This document shows positions 7,195 through 16,468 of a stretch of 64,000 bases of DNA, in pieces; within the stretch, counting starts at the first letter, position 1, and every line of letters begins with the position of its first letter. Source of the DNA: Flavobacteriales bacterium (GTDB taxonomy: Bacteria > Bacteroidota > Bacteroidia > Flavobacteriales_F > PHOS-HE28); the NCBI GenBank assembly GCA_016703005.1, contig JADJCX010000014.1, forward strand, positions 9,269 to 73,268. The letters run 5' to 3'. The position numbers were made by a program, and so were the translations under genes. The notes under the pieces were generated by a model. It worked only from the letters and a program-made list of their open reading frames with translations, searched no databases and was not told the DNA's origin.

Positions 7195-9422
7195 TGAAGA
7201 ACAGTCCGCTCCTGTTGCTGCTGGCCCTTGGCGCCGTTGGCGCGAATGCCCAGACCGATGCCATCGGTCCGTTGCACGTGCAACCGCAGCAGGCCATGCA
7301 CCAGCGCGCACAACTGAAGGCGGGTGTCAACGAGTGGTTCCTCTACCAGTACCTGCCGCAGGAGTTGCCCATCATGGACGATTTCAGCAAGGACCGCACG
7401 CGGCACCGGGATGCCGCCAGCAGCGATGGTGATGTGACCTTGCAAGAGACGGTGTACCAACTGGTAGTGGGTGGTGTGAGCACACCCGACATGACCTTCA
7501 TGTTGGACCCTACCTACACGTACACCTTCGATGTGCAGCCGGATACCACCATCATCGACACGATCGAGAACCCTTCGGTGAGCGTGGTGCTGAACGACCT
7601 CGATGCGTATCCCGTCATCAGCCAAACGCTCACGCTGTGGCCGCCCTTCGACATCTATGATTCGATCGGTGTGAACGCCGACACCATCTTCCTGCAACCC
7701 GACTACGTGCAGGATTCGTTGTTCGTGTACAGCGTTGCCGCGCAGACGGACCTGTATGATTGTGCGCCGGGCCTTGCGCCGCTCATCCTCTGGGAAGAGG
7801 ACGACGTGTTCGTCAACGGCACGTATCCCATTGATCCGCCGACCGTGGGTGTGGCCACGTTCGAGGGGCTGGACCGCACCGGTTATCCGTACGACTTCGA
7901 TCAGCCCAATGCCTATGGCCTGTGCGATCAACTCACCAGCGTGCCGATCGACCTGCTCTATCCGGAGAGCGATTCGCTTTACCTCAGCTTCTTCTACCAG
8001 CCGCAAGGCTTGAGCGGCGATAGCAACGTGCAGAACGAAGACAGCTTGCTGCTCCACTTCTATGCGCCCGATGAAGACCTCTGGTATCCGGTATGGAGCG
8101 TTGGCTACACAGCGATGCAGCCGTTCGAGCAAGTGATGCTGCCCATCAGGGACGTGCGTTTCCGCAAGGACGGCTTCCGCATGCGCTTCAGCAACATGGG
8201 CACACGCAGCGGTGCGCTGGACCATTGGCATCTAGACTATCTGCGGCTTGGGCGTCAACGCACATTCGACGACACTGTGTTGGTGGATCTGGCTTATGTA
8301 ATGCCCGAAGCAAGCCTGTTGAACCTGTACACAAGCATTCCGTATTCCCATCTGGCAGCGAACCCTGCCCAGTACATGACAAGCAGTATTACTTCACCGC
8401 AGAAGAACCTTGACATTACCTCGGCTTTCGTCACGTATGGTTACCAGGTCCGCGAAACCGATGGAACGCTTCTGCATGATTACCCGTTGGGCACGAACAC
8501 GGCCGCCCCGGCGAGCAGCACCTTCCTGGGCAACTATCCAGTGAGCAACGACGGTTTCATTTATCCCGCGCCCAACACGGATACCTGCGCGTATTTTGAT
8601 GTTGAGTTCTGGACCAACACCACGCCGGACATCAACCGCTGCAACGACACGATCCGTTTCAAACAGGAGTTCACCAGCTACTATGCCTACGATGACGGCA
8701 GTGCTGAAGCCGGCTACTTCGTGAACACGGCCGGCGCCAAGATCGCGCACCGCTTCGACATCCTTACTGCCGACACGTTGCGCGCTGTGCGCATCTACTT
8801 CGATCCGATCTTCGAGGACCCGAGCAACAGTTCGTTCCTCCTTACCGTGTGGTCGAGCTTGAATCCGGAGATCATCGTTCACCAGAACGTCAGCTTCAGC
8901 AGCCCCGAGTATGTGCGTTGGGGCCCGAACCACTTCGTGGAGTACCCGCTGGATGAAGAGGTGGTGGTGAACGGAACGTTCTACGTCGGCTTCGTGCAGA
9001 CCACGGCCGCGAAGCTGAACGTCGGCTTCGATCGTAACCGCGACAACGGCGACAAGATCTACTACAAGGTGAGCGGCCCGTTCGCACAGAGCACACAGGA
9101 AGGCTCGCTCATGCTGCGGCCCGTCTTCAAGGCGAAGAAGGATCCCTTCCTCGGGGTGGAGCAGCCAGCTCTTGCCAACGCAACTGTTTCACTGTTCCCC
9201 AATCCGGCGCAGGACGTGCTGTACGTGAACGTGGATAATGCCTACGGCACCACCCTGCACGCCGATGTGGTCGATGCGACCGGTCGCTTGGTGGGCTCCG
9301 AGCAGATCCGCGGGAACGCTCAGTTGGCCATTGGGCACTTGCCAGTGGGTCTTTACATGCTGCGTCTGCACGACTTGTCCGGAGCGGTGCTGGCCACAGA
9401 GCGGTTCGTGGTGCAGCGGTAA
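7191..9422 (+). CDS. Large T9SS-sorted secreted protein of unknown function
   Basis: About 743 residues from ATG 7191 (a second ATG follows directly at 7194). Signal peptide: KNSPLLLLLALGAVGANAQ. The body is beta-rich with many Asp/Tyr/Thr residues (FDVQPDTTIIDTI, DSLYLSFFYQPQG, WHLDYLRLG), as in Bacteroidota surface proteins. No enzyme motif was recognised. The end (VSLFPNPAQDVLYVNVDN, DATGRLVGSEQI, GLYMLRLHD) is a type A T9SS sorting domain. The longer open frame starting at 7107 overlaps the PASTA gene and lacks a signal peptide at its start, so I reject that start. It is coupled to the PASTA gene. Confidence 0.85.
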   Translation: MMKNSPLLLLLALGAVGANAQTDAIGPLHVQPQQAMHQRAQLKAGVNEWFLYQYLPQELPIMDDFSKDRTRHRDAASSDGDVTLQETVYQLVVGGVSTPDMTFMLDPTYTYTFDVQPDTTIIDTIENPSVSVVLNDLDAYPVISQTLTLWPPFDIYDSIGVNADTIFLQPDYVQDSLFVYSVAAQTDLYDCAPGLAPLILWEEDDVFVNGTYPIDPPTVGVATFEGLDRTGYPYDFDQPNAYGLCDQLTSVPIDLLYPESDSLYLSFFYQPQGLSGDSNVQNEDSLLLHFYAPDEDLWYPVWSVGYTAMQPFEQVMLPIRDVRFRKDGFRMRFSNMGTRSGALDHWHLDYLRLGRQRTFDDTVLVDLAYVMPEASLLNLYTSIPYSHLAANPAQYMTSSITSPQKNLDITSAFVTYGYQVRETDGTLLHDYPLGTNTAAPASSTFLGNYPVSNDGFIYPAPNTDTCAYFDVEFWTNTTPDINRCNDTIRFKQEFTSYYAYDDGSAEAGYFVNTAGAKIAHRFDILTADTLRAVRIYFDPIFEDPSNSSFLLTVWSSLNPEIIVHQNVSFSSPEYVRWGPNHFVEYPLDEEVVVNGTFYVGFVQTTAAKLNVGFDRNRDNGDKIYYKVSGPFAQSTQEGSLMLRPVFKAKKDPFLGVEQPALANATVSLFPNPAQDVLYVNVDNAYGTTLHADVVDATGRLVGSEQIRGNAQLAIGHLPVGLYMLRLHDLSGAVLATERFVVQR

Positions 9423-9429
9423 TTCTTTC

Positions 9430-9568
9430 ACGCAGGGGCGCAGAGACCGCAGAGTATTCTGTTCCAAGCCCCAGGATACCATCGCCGCTCGAGAGGCGGG
9501 TCCGCACTGCCTTCTCTGTTCGATCTGCCTTTGCATTTCCCTGCGTACTCTGCGCCTCTGCGTGAGAC
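9430..9568. repeat. Inverted CTCTGCG-rich repeat between genes
   Basis: The left arm ACGCAGGGGCGCAGAGACCG (9430-9449, continuing CAGAG) is matched in reverse complement by TACTCTGCGCCTCTGCGTGA (9546-9565), separated by about 90 bases. It resembles the eroded intergenic CTCTGCG repeats seen in many genomes and a partial copy near 3640. Confidence 0.5.
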
Positions 9569-9596
9569 TCAGCCTCCCTTAGCCGACCTTTGCGCC

Positions 9597-10700
9597 ATGA
9601 GCAAGGAAACGACCGAGGACCCGGTCATCGCTGAGACCCCCGACGAGCAGGAGCTTTTCGAGCACCACCGCATCGTTTGCGATCCCGGGCAATCGCTCAT
9701 GCGGTTGGACAAGTTCCTCGGGGATCACTTGGCGAATACGTCGCGCACCCGCGTGCAGGCCGCTGCCAAGAGCGGTAACGTGTTGGTGAACGGCAAGCCC
9801 GAGAAGCCGAGCTACAAGGTGAAGCCCGCTGATGTGATCAGTGTGGTGCTCCCTTACCCGGTGCGTGAGATCGAGATACTGCCGGAGGACATTCCGCTGA
9901 AGGTGCTCTACGAGGACAAGGACATTCTGCTGATCGACAAACAGCCCGGCTTGGTGGTACACCCCGGCCACGGCAACTGGACCGGCACATTGGTGAACGC
10001 GTTGATGTTCCACTTCGGCAAGCTGCCCAGTGCGAAGAACCAACCTACTCCGCGCCCCGGTCTCGTACACCGCTTGGACAAAGACACCAGCGGAGTGATG
10101 GTGATCGGCAAGACGGAAGAAGCGCTGTCGCACCTGAGCCGCCAGTTCTTCGATCGCACCAACGATCGTCGTTACTACGCCTTGGTCTGGGGCGACTTCG
10201 CGGAAGATGAAGGCACCATCGAGGGCAACCTCGGCCGCTCGTTGAAGGACCGTACCATCATGCAGGTCTTCGCCGATGGAGAGCAAGGCAAAACGGCGGT
10301 GACGCACTGGAAGGTGATCGAGCGCTTCACCTACGTCACCTTGGTGGAGTGCAAGCTGGAGACCGGTCGCACGCACCAGATCCGCGCGCACATGCGCTGG
10401 ATCGGCCACCCGCTCTTCAACGACGCCGACTACAGCGGCAACCAAGTGCTGAAGGGAACGGTCTTCACCAAGTACAAGCAGTTCGTCATGAACTGCTTCA
10501 AGGCGTTGCCGCGCCAAGCGCTGCACGCCCGGTTGCTGGAGATCGACCATCCCACCACCGGCAAGCGCATGACCTTCGAAAGCCCGCTGCCAGCCGATAT
10601 GCAGAACGTGCTGGAGAAGTGGCGCACCTACACGAACGCACGGCCACTGGAAGACGACGAAGAGCCGTTCGACAAGGAGGCTGCGAACAAGTTGAAGTAG
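9597..10700 (+). CDS. rluD: RluA/RluD-family 23S rRNA pseudouridine synthase
   Basis: 367 residues from the ATG at 9597. The in-frame upstream ATG at 9531 would add repeat-derived residues and is rejected. An S4 RNA-binding domain is at about residues 33-95 (RLDKFLGDHL, then VQAAAKSGNVLVNG). The catalytic domain carries the RluA-family signature VHRLDKDTSGVMVIGKT, in which the Asp is the nucleophile that isomerises uridine, and later ETGRTHQIRAHM. Length and order fit RluD, which modifies the helix 69 region of 23S rRNA. Exact target sites cannot be read from sequence. Confidence 0.92.
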   Translation: MSKETTEDPVIAETPDEQELFEHHRIVCDPGQSLMRLDKFLGDHLANTSRTRVQAAAKSGNVLVNGKPEKPSYKVKPADVISVVLPYPVREIEILPEDIPLKVLYEDKDILLIDKQPGLVVHPGHGNWTGTLVNALMFHFGKLPSAKNQPTPRPGLVHRLDKDTSGVMVIGKTEEALSHLSRQFFDRTNDRRYYALVWGDFAEDEGTIEGNLGRSLKDRTIMQVFADGEQGKTAVTHWKVIERFTYVTLVECKLETGRTHQIRAHMRWIGHPLFNDADYSGNQVLKGTVFTKYKQFVMNCFKALPRQALHARLLEIDHPTTGKRMTFESPLPADMQNVLEKWRTYTNARPLEDDEEPFDKEAANKLK

Positions 10701-10853
10701 TTAGCACGACACCCTTTTTGAGTGCCTTGGGGGGGGGCTGGGCGTGTTTTGGCTTGCGGGGGGTTTGCGGGGGGGCAACAGACGCTTTACACACTGTACG
10801 TGGCATTAATACCTCAGTGGTTGTCACTCGGAAGGTCAAACGGAGCAACACGC
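10701..10853. other. G-rich convergent intergenic region
   Basis: Lies between rluD and the 3' end of menE. 10730-10780 has four runs of three to nine G on the + strand within about 50 bases, a G-quadruplex-compatible pattern. The run lengths may be unreliable. No gene is seen. Confidence 0.45.
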
Positions 10854-11925
10854 TCACTCCGTCCTGATCACCTTCCCGCTCGTGGTGCGCTGGAACGTCT
10901 TGCGCGCCATGATCCGGCGCGGCAACTCGTATTGGGTGAGCACATCCTTCACCTTGTCCAGCACTTCCTGGACGATCTCCTCGGAAGGCTGTTCCAGTTC
11001 CACCACCATCATCACCGCTTGCCCAAGCTTGTCCTCGGGGTATGAAGTGAAGTAGTGTGGATAGGGCACAACTCCAGCCGTCTTCGCTTCGAGTTGCTCC
11101 GGGAAGATCTTTCAACCCACCGCTCAGGATCACATTGTCGTACCGACCGAGCCAGCGGAAGTGGCGGTTGTCGAGCAGGTCCACAACGTCGTTCGTGATG
11201 TGGGCTTTGGTGCTCAGGTGCGGTGTGTAGGCGATCAAGCATCCTCGGTCATCCTGGTCGAAGGTGACATCGCCCAGCGCGGTGAACATGCTGCTGCGCT
11301 CCTTGCAATTCAATTGGCGGATGGCAATGTGCGTCACCGTTTCGGTGCTGCCGTAGGTATGGAACACACGTGTTGTAACCGCTTGCAGATCCTCGATCAG
11401 CGCTTCGCTCACCGGGCCACCGCCCAGCAGGATCGTATCGAACTGTTGTTCCACGCGCGACTTGTCCTCTTGTATGGCACGGTGTAACTGCAACGGCACC
11501 ATAGCGGAAAACCGGAAGCGCTCCTTCGTATTCAGGTTGTCCAACACGCTGCCACGCGGATCAACGACATGCAGGTCCAGACCGATGACGAAGGCGCGCA
11601 CCACCATCATTTTGCCAGCGATGTACTCGCATGGCAAGCACAGCAGCGCCTTGTCGTCAGCGTGCAACTTGAATGACTCAGCGGTGAGGCGCGCGCTGGC
11701 GACCAGGTCGCGGCGTGAGAGCTTGAGCGGCTTGGGATCGCCGGTGGTGCCGCTGGTGTGCACGGCAAGCGGACCAGTGTGCAGCACCAGATCGGTAATG
11801 AGCACTTCCAATGGCCGTGTCCATTCGGCACCTTTCTGGGTCTCGTGTATCCGTTTGGCCGCATCGATGATCGCTGGGCCTTCCAGCACCTCACCGTTGA
11901 TCGTGATCCGTTGGAAGGTGTTCAT
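10854..11925 (-). CDS. menE: o-Succinylbenzoate-CoA ligase MenE, one frameshift
   Basis: Activates o-succinylbenzoate to its CoA thioester in menaquinone synthesis. An AMP-binding (ANL) enzyme, with P-loop HTSGTTGDPKPLKLSRRDL at about residues 60-78 and YGSTETVTHIA at about 190. The frame breaks at about 11112-11114: after SGGLK the sequence reads on as IFPEQLEAK only if one A of an AAA is removed. The rest (YPEDKLGQAVMMVVELEQ, ending TTSGKVIRTE with the ANL catalytic Lys region) is intact, giving 356 residues, normal for this short Bacteroidota type. Last gene of the operon, 12 bases after menC. I favour a sequencing indel. Confidence 0.85.
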
Positions 11926-11937
11926 CCGGTGTGTTTT

Positions 11938-12993
11938 TCAGGCGAACAAACGTGACAAGTCCCAATCCACTTCGGGGCGGTAGCGCAGTTCGCCTTTGGC
12001 GGCCAGCAGGGGAGAAGGGATGTTGTCGGCGTAAACGCTTCCGGTGCCCAATCCTTGTGCAACGCTAACATCCAGCGTAGCCGTCCATTGCGCAACGGCG
12101 TTCAATCCAACGCTGCTTTCCAATGCGCTGGTGATCCACCAGCCGATGTTGCGTGCCTTGGCCAAGGCGATCCATTCCTCGGCAGCAGCCCAACCACCAA
12201 CGAGGCTCGGCTTGATGACGATGTGCTGCGGCTTCACGTTCGCCAGCAGATCGAGTTTCGCATCGCGCGTGTTGAGACCGATGAGATCTTCGTCGAGCGC
12301 GATGGGGATCGGCGAACGCTCGCACAGTTCCGCCATCACTTCGTACAAGCCTGGTGCGACGGGCTGCTCGATGCTCTCCACCTGAAGATCGGCAAGCCGT
12401 TGCAACACATTCATCGCGTTGCGCGCATTGAACGCACCGTTGGCATCCACGCGGAGCGTAATGTCTTGTGCGCTGAATTCCGCGCGCACGGTTTTCAGCA
12501 GTTCGAGTTCATCCTCGATGCCGATGGCACCGATCTTCATCTTCACCGTGGTGAAGCCCGTTGCGACCTGCTCGCGGATACGCTGCTTCATCATGGCCTT
12601 GTCGCCCATCCACACCAAGCCGTTGATCGCGATGCCCTGCTTGCCCAACGTGAACGCGGAAGGGTAGAGGATCTTGCTGCCGCTCGCCTCCAGATCCTTC
12701 AAGCACTGCTCCACCGCGAAGCGCACGCTGGGGACATCGACAAGATCATCGTTGAGCCGTTGCGCCCAGTTCGACGTGTCGAGGCATAGTTCCAGCAGCT
12801 TGGTCTTCACATCCGCCGGGAACTCCTTACTGTGACCGGGAAAGAGCGCGGCCTCGCCGATGCCCTTGACCTCGGGGCGGTCTTCATTCCATGCGATCAG
12901 GTACCAGACCGTACGCGCGTTGATCGGCCCTTTCGACGTGCCGAGTTCGAACCTCGGCGTGAGGGTGATCTCCTTCCAAGCGGCGCGGATCAT
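11938..12993 (-). CDS. menC: o-Succinylbenzoate synthase MenC
   Basis: Dehydrates SHCHC to o-succinylbenzoate. 351 residues, enolase superfamily. The barrel residues are visible: the KMK lysine motif in TTVKMKIG, the metal-ligand strands RVDANGAFN, IEQPVAPG and ALDEDLIG, and the final catalytic Lys in VIKPSLVGGW. The start MIRAAWKEITLTPRF at 12993 overlaps the menA stop (ATGA). The frame stays open further upstream, but that part is the shadow of menA. Confidence 0.93.
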   Translation of the reverse strand: MIRAAWKEITLTPRFELGTSKGPINARTVWYLIAWNEDRPEVKGIGEAALFPGHSKEFPADVKTKLLELCLDTSNWAQRLNDDLVDVPSVRFAVEQCLKDLEASGSKILYPSAFTLGKQGIAINGLVWMGDKAMMKQRIREQVATGFTTVKMKIGAIGIEDELELLKTVRAEFSAQDITLRVDANGAFNARNAMNVLQRLADLQVESIEQPVAPGLYEVMAELCERSPIPIALDEDLIGLNTRDAKLDLLANVKPQHIVIKPSLVGGWAAAEEWIALAKARNIGWWITSALESSVGLNAVAQWTATLDVSVAQGLGTGSVYADNIPSPLLAAKGELRYRPEVDWDLSRLFA

Positions 12994-13901
12994 ACCGCTA
13001 AGATGAGGCCCAAGGAAAACAGCAACGCGGTCAAGAAGGTGCCCATTGCCAACACCTTGAGTTGGGGATCGAGGGCGCGTGGGTCGGTAGTGGACCACAC
13101 GCGCTTGAGGTGGATGATGAAGCCGGGCACGATGAGCAGGAAGAGCCAGACCTCCCAGCGCGAGATCAGCCATGCGAACGAGGCAAGGCAAAGAAGCGCG
13201 ACCACCACAAGGCCGGTGTGGTAAATGCGTGCGGTGGCGCTCCCTATACGCACCACCAGCGTGCGCTTGCCGCTGGCGGCGTCGTTGTCGATGTCGCGCA
13301 TGTTGTTCACGTTGAGCACGCCTGCACTCAACAGTCCGAACGCTGCGGCAGGAAGAAGAATGGGCCAATAGAAAAAGCGCGTGTGCAAGTAGAACGTACC
13401 GCACACACCGACGATGCCGAAGAAGAGGAAGACACTCACATCACCAAGCCCGGCATACCCGTACGGGTTCTTGCCGAAGGTGTATTTCACTGCAGCGCCG
13501 ATCGCCGCGAGACCGAGCAAGAGGAAGACCAGCGTGGTGAGAGAGAAGCCGAGAGCAACGGTGATGAGTGAGCAACCACTGATGAACGCCAAGGCACCAC
13601 ATATGATCATTGCCCGCTTCATAGCCGACGGTGAGATGTGTCCGCTCTGCACCGCGCGCTGCGGGCCCATGCGGTCCTTGTTGTCAGTGCCGTGCTGATG
13701 ATCGCCGAGGTCGTTGGCCAGATTGCTGAGGATCTGTAGAAGGACAGCGGTTAGCAGTGCCAAGACCAGGACGCTTGGGCTAAAGGCATCGTAGTGCATG
13801 ATCGCTCTACGCCCATACCACGCCAAAGCACTGCCAACGAGAATGCTGCTCACCGCCAAAGGCAGCGTGCGCAGGCGGAAGGCTTGGAGCCAGTGCTTCA
13901 C
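12990..13901 (-). CDS. menA: 1,4-Dihydroxy-2-naphthoate polyprenyltransferase MenA
   Basis: Attaches the polyprenyl tail to DHNA at the inner membrane, giving demethylmenaquinone. 303 residues, UbiA superfamily, with about eight to nine membrane segments. The two Asp-rich prenyl-diphosphate/Mg sites are present: NDLGDHQHGTD near residue 50 and NNMRDIDND near residue 195. The GTG start (13901) overlaps the menB stop as GTGA, and its own stop overlaps the menC start, so translation is coupled on both sides. Confidence 0.93.
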   Translation of the reverse strand: MKHWLQAFRLRTLPLAVSSILVGSALAWYGRRAIMHYDAFSPSVLVLALLTAVLLQILSNLANDLGDHQHGTDNKDRMGPQRAVQSGHISPSAMKRAMIICGALAFISGCSLITVALGFSLTTLVFLLLGLAAIGAAVKYTFGKNPYGYAGLGDVSVFLFFGIVGVCGTFYLHTRFFYWPILLPAAAFGLLSAGVLNVNNMRDIDNDAASGKRTLVVRIGSATARIYHTGLVVVALLCLASFAWLISRWEVWLFLLIVPGFIIHLKRVWSTTDPRALDPQLKVLAMGTFLTALLFSLGLILAV

Positions 13902-14716
13902 GGGAACTTCGGGAACTGCTTGAAGTCGGGCGCGCGGTCCTCCATGAACGCGTTGCGGCCTTCTTGTGCTTCGTCCATCATGTAGTACATCAGCGTCGCA
14001 TCGCCTGCGAATTCCATCAGGCCGCGTTGGCCATCGAGCTCTGCGTTGAGGCCGCGCTTGATCATGCGCAGGGCCATGGGGCTGCGTTGCATCATGATCT
14101 TGCACCACTCCACTGTGGTGTCTTCCAACTGAGCAAGCGGCACCACCTTGTTCACCATGCCCATGTCCTCGGCCTCCTTGGCGGAGTATTGCAGGCACAG
14201 GAACCAGATCTCCCGCGCTTTTTTCTGCCCGACATGTCGCGCCAGATAGCTTGATCCGAAGCCCGCATCGAAGCTGCCCACTTTGGGACCGGTCTGCCCA
14301 AAACGTGCGTGATCGGCAGCGATGGTGAGATCGCAGACCACGTGCAACACGTGACCTCCACCGATCGCATAGCCGTTCACCATCGCAACGACCGGCTTGG
14401 GGATCTCGCGGATCTTCTTGTGCATGTCGAGAATGTTGAGGCGCGGAACACCGTCTGCACCCACGTATCCTCCACGTCCTTTTACGTTCTGGTCGCCGCC
14501 GCTGCAGAAGGCCTTGTCGCCTTCGCCGGTCAGCACGATCACGCCGATGCACTGGTCCTCGCGGGCGAGCTCCATGGCGTCGATCATCTCCTTGGTGGTC
14601 TCCGGGCGAAAAGCGTTGTACACCTGCGGCCGGTTGATCGTGATCTTGCCGATGCCCTCGAAGTACTCGAAGCGGATGTCGGTGTATTGCTTGATGGGGG
14701 TCCAGGTGCGGCTCAT
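13898..14716 (-). CDS. menB: 1,4-Dihydroxy-2-naphthoyl-CoA synthase MenB
   Basis: Closes the second ring of the naphthoquinone from o-succinylbenzoyl-CoA. 272 residues, crotonase fold. The oxyanion-hole segments KAFCSGGDQNVKG and VNGYAIGGGHVLHVVCDL, and the MenB-specific stretch GPKVGSFDAGFGSSYLARHV followed by GQKKAREIW, are all present. The length matches the family. It lies 28 bases after menD and overlaps menA by four bases. Confidence 0.95.
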   Translation of the reverse strand: MSRTWTPIKQYTDIRFEYFEGIGKITINRPQVYNAFRPETTKEMIDAMELAREDQCIGVIVLTGEGDKAFCSGGDQNVKGRGGYVGADGVPRLNILDMHKKIREIPKPVVAMVNGYAIGGGHVLHVVCDLTIAADHARFGQTGPKVGSFDAGFGSSYLARHVGQKKAREIWFLCLQYSAKEAEDMGMVNKVVPLAQLEDTTVEWCKIMMQRSPMALRMIKRGLNAELDGQRGLMEFAGDATLMYYMMDEAQEGRNAFMEDRAPDFKQFPKFP

Positions 14717-14744
14717 GGTGGTTGGGGCGCGGGATCTCTCGCCC

Positions 14745-16457
14745 TTACGATCTGAGGTTCGTGAAGTACTCGCGCAGCACCTTGGGCGAAGTGAGCGCGT
14801 CGGTGGTGATGTGGAGCACGGCCGGCTTCGTGTGATTCGAGTAGAGCCTGTCCAAGCCGATCACCAGTGAAGCTTGGTCGTTGGCGTGGTAGTAGGACAG
14901 GTCGTAGCTCTTCACCAGTTTCTCGATGTTGCGCGTGTGCGGTGCCTCGAACCACTTGAGCAGGTCCGGGTCTTTGTCCGGCCCATCGATGTAGCGGAAG
15001 ATGTTGCCACCGCCGTTGTCGATGATGATCACCTTCAGCAAGGGTGAAAGGTGTTCGTTCCAGAACGCGTTGCTGTCGTAACAGAAAGCAGTGTCGCCGG
15101 TGATGAGCGTTGTGAGCTTCTGCGTTGCGTGTGCGGCTCCCACTGCAGTGCTGGTGCAACCATCAATGCCGCTGGTGCCCCGGTTGCTGAACCAACGATG
15201 ACCGCGAATGCGATCGAACAACTGCACGTAGCGCGCGGGTGTGCTGTTGGCCACTTGCACGTCGCTGTCGCCGGGAATGCGGTCGTTCAAGATGCTGAAC
15301 ACCGAGAGGTCACAGAACGGCGCATCGGCAACAACACGGTGATGTAAACCCCTCGTGCGCTCATCGACCATCTTCCATGCCTCGCGGTACATGCTCTCGC
15401 TGCCTTTCACCGATCCGCTGATCTGCGCGAAGAACACCTCAGGGCTCACAGCGATATCGTGTGTGAGGCTTTGATAGGTGTCGTAATGGCGCTGGCCCAC
15501 ATCGATGTTCCAGTGCTGCGCCGGTTTCCACTTCCGCAGCAACGACTTCACGCGCTTGCTGACGATGGCACCGCCGAAGGTGATCAGCACATCGGGCTTC
15601 AGGTCGTTCTCGTTCTTCTCGTTGACGCCTTCGATCGCGCGGTCGATACACGTGATGTACGCAGGGTCATCGAGGTTGCTCGTGGCTTCGGTGTGCACGG
15701 TGACCTGAGGCATCGCAGAGAGTTGCAGCAATTGCTTCTTCAGCCCTTCGCTCCAACTACCCTGGCCAGCAAGCACCATCACCTTCAAGCTCGACGACAA
15801 TTGATGGATCAACCAGCGCGCATGGTCGGGCAGGATGAACGATTCGGTCATCACCGGCGCTATCAGGTTGGACAGGCGTCCCGGCTGTCCTTCCGCCGTG
15901 AACAGGCGGGTCGCCTGTTCGACCCCGTACAGCGGTTCCTCGAACGGAACGTTGACATGCACAGGTCCGGGCACCGGCAATACCGTTGCGTCGATCGCTT
16001 CGTTGATCAGCCGTCCGGAATGCCATCGGCCCAGGTCGTCGCTCGGGCTGCGTGGCAATTGCACGCTGCGCTTCATGTGCAGCGCGAGTACTCCTTGTTG
16101 GCGGATCGCTTGTCCTTCGCCTTGGTCCACCCATTCTTCCGGACGATCGGCCGTGATCACAAACAGCGGAATGCGCTGGTAGAATGCCTCGGCGATCGCA
16201 GGACCGTAGTTGAGCACGGCGCTTCCACTGGTACAGATCAACGCGACCGGAGCATGCAGTTGTTGCGCCATGCCCAACGCGAAGAAGGCTGCGCTCCGCT
16301 CGTCGATCACTTGCAGGCAGGTGATCTTTTCCTGCTCGTTGAACGCGATCACCAACGGTGCACTGCGCGAACCCGGACTGATAACAGCGTGGTGGATGCC
16401 CTTGGCCGCACACAAGCGTGCGAGTTCAGCGGCCGTGAAGTGATCGGAAGTTGGCAT
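14745..16457 (-). CDS. menD: SEPHCHC synthase MenD
   Basis: A thiamine-diphosphate enzyme that adds 2-oxoglutarate-derived succinyl semialdehyde to isochorismate. 570 residues from ATG 16457 (MPTSDHFTAAELARLCAAKG). Upstream in-frame Mets fall in menF and are rejected. Visible: VISPGSRSAPL in the N-terminal Pyr domain, TADRPEEWVDQGEGQAI, and the ThDP-binding GDTAFCYDSNAFWNE with IIIDNGGGNIF in the C-terminal PP domain. It starts 11 bases after menF. Confidence 0.94.
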   Translation of the reverse strand: MPTSDHFTAAELARLCAAKGIHHAVISPGSRSAPLVIAFNEQEKITCLQVIDERSAAFFALGMAQQLHAPVALICTSGSAVLNYGPAIAEAFYQRIPLFVITADRPEEWVDQGEGQAIRQQGVLALHMKRSVQLPRSPSDDLGRWHSGRLINEAIDATVLPVPGPVHVNVPFEEPLYGVEQATRLFTAEGQPGRLSNLIAPVMTESFILPDHARWLIHQLSSSLKVMVLAGQGSWSEGLKKQLLQLSAMPQVTVHTEATSNLDDPAYITCIDRAIEGVNEKNENDLKPDVLITFGGAIVSKRVKSLLRKWKPAQHWNIDVGQRHYDTYQSLTHDIAVSPEVFFAQISGSVKGSESMYREAWKMVDERTRGLHHRVVADAPFCDLSVFSILNDRIPGDSDVQVANSTPARYVQLFDRIRGHRWFSNRGTSGIDGCTSTAVGAAHATQKLTTLITGDTAFCYDSNAFWNEHLSPLLKVIIIDNGGGNIFRYIDGPDKDPDLLKWFEAPHTRNIEKLVKSYDLSYYHANDQASLVIGLDRLYSNHTKPAVLHITTDALTSPKVLREYFTNLRS

Positions 16458-16468
16458 CCAGTCGGCCG

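Noticed and set aside
6819..8231. A 470-codon minus-strand frame opposite the PASTA and T9SS genes
   Set aside because: Composition (His, Val, Arg, Ile blocks) is that of an antisense shadow; no start region or domain.
11938..13404. A single 488-codon frame covering menC and part of menA
   Set aside because: The part before 12993 is the shadow of menA. MenC starts at the ATG overlapping the menA stop.
12990..14552. A 520-codon frame for menA extending into menB
   Set aside because: The N-terminal 217 residues are Arg/His-rich shadow of menB. The GTG at 13901 fits the UbiA start.
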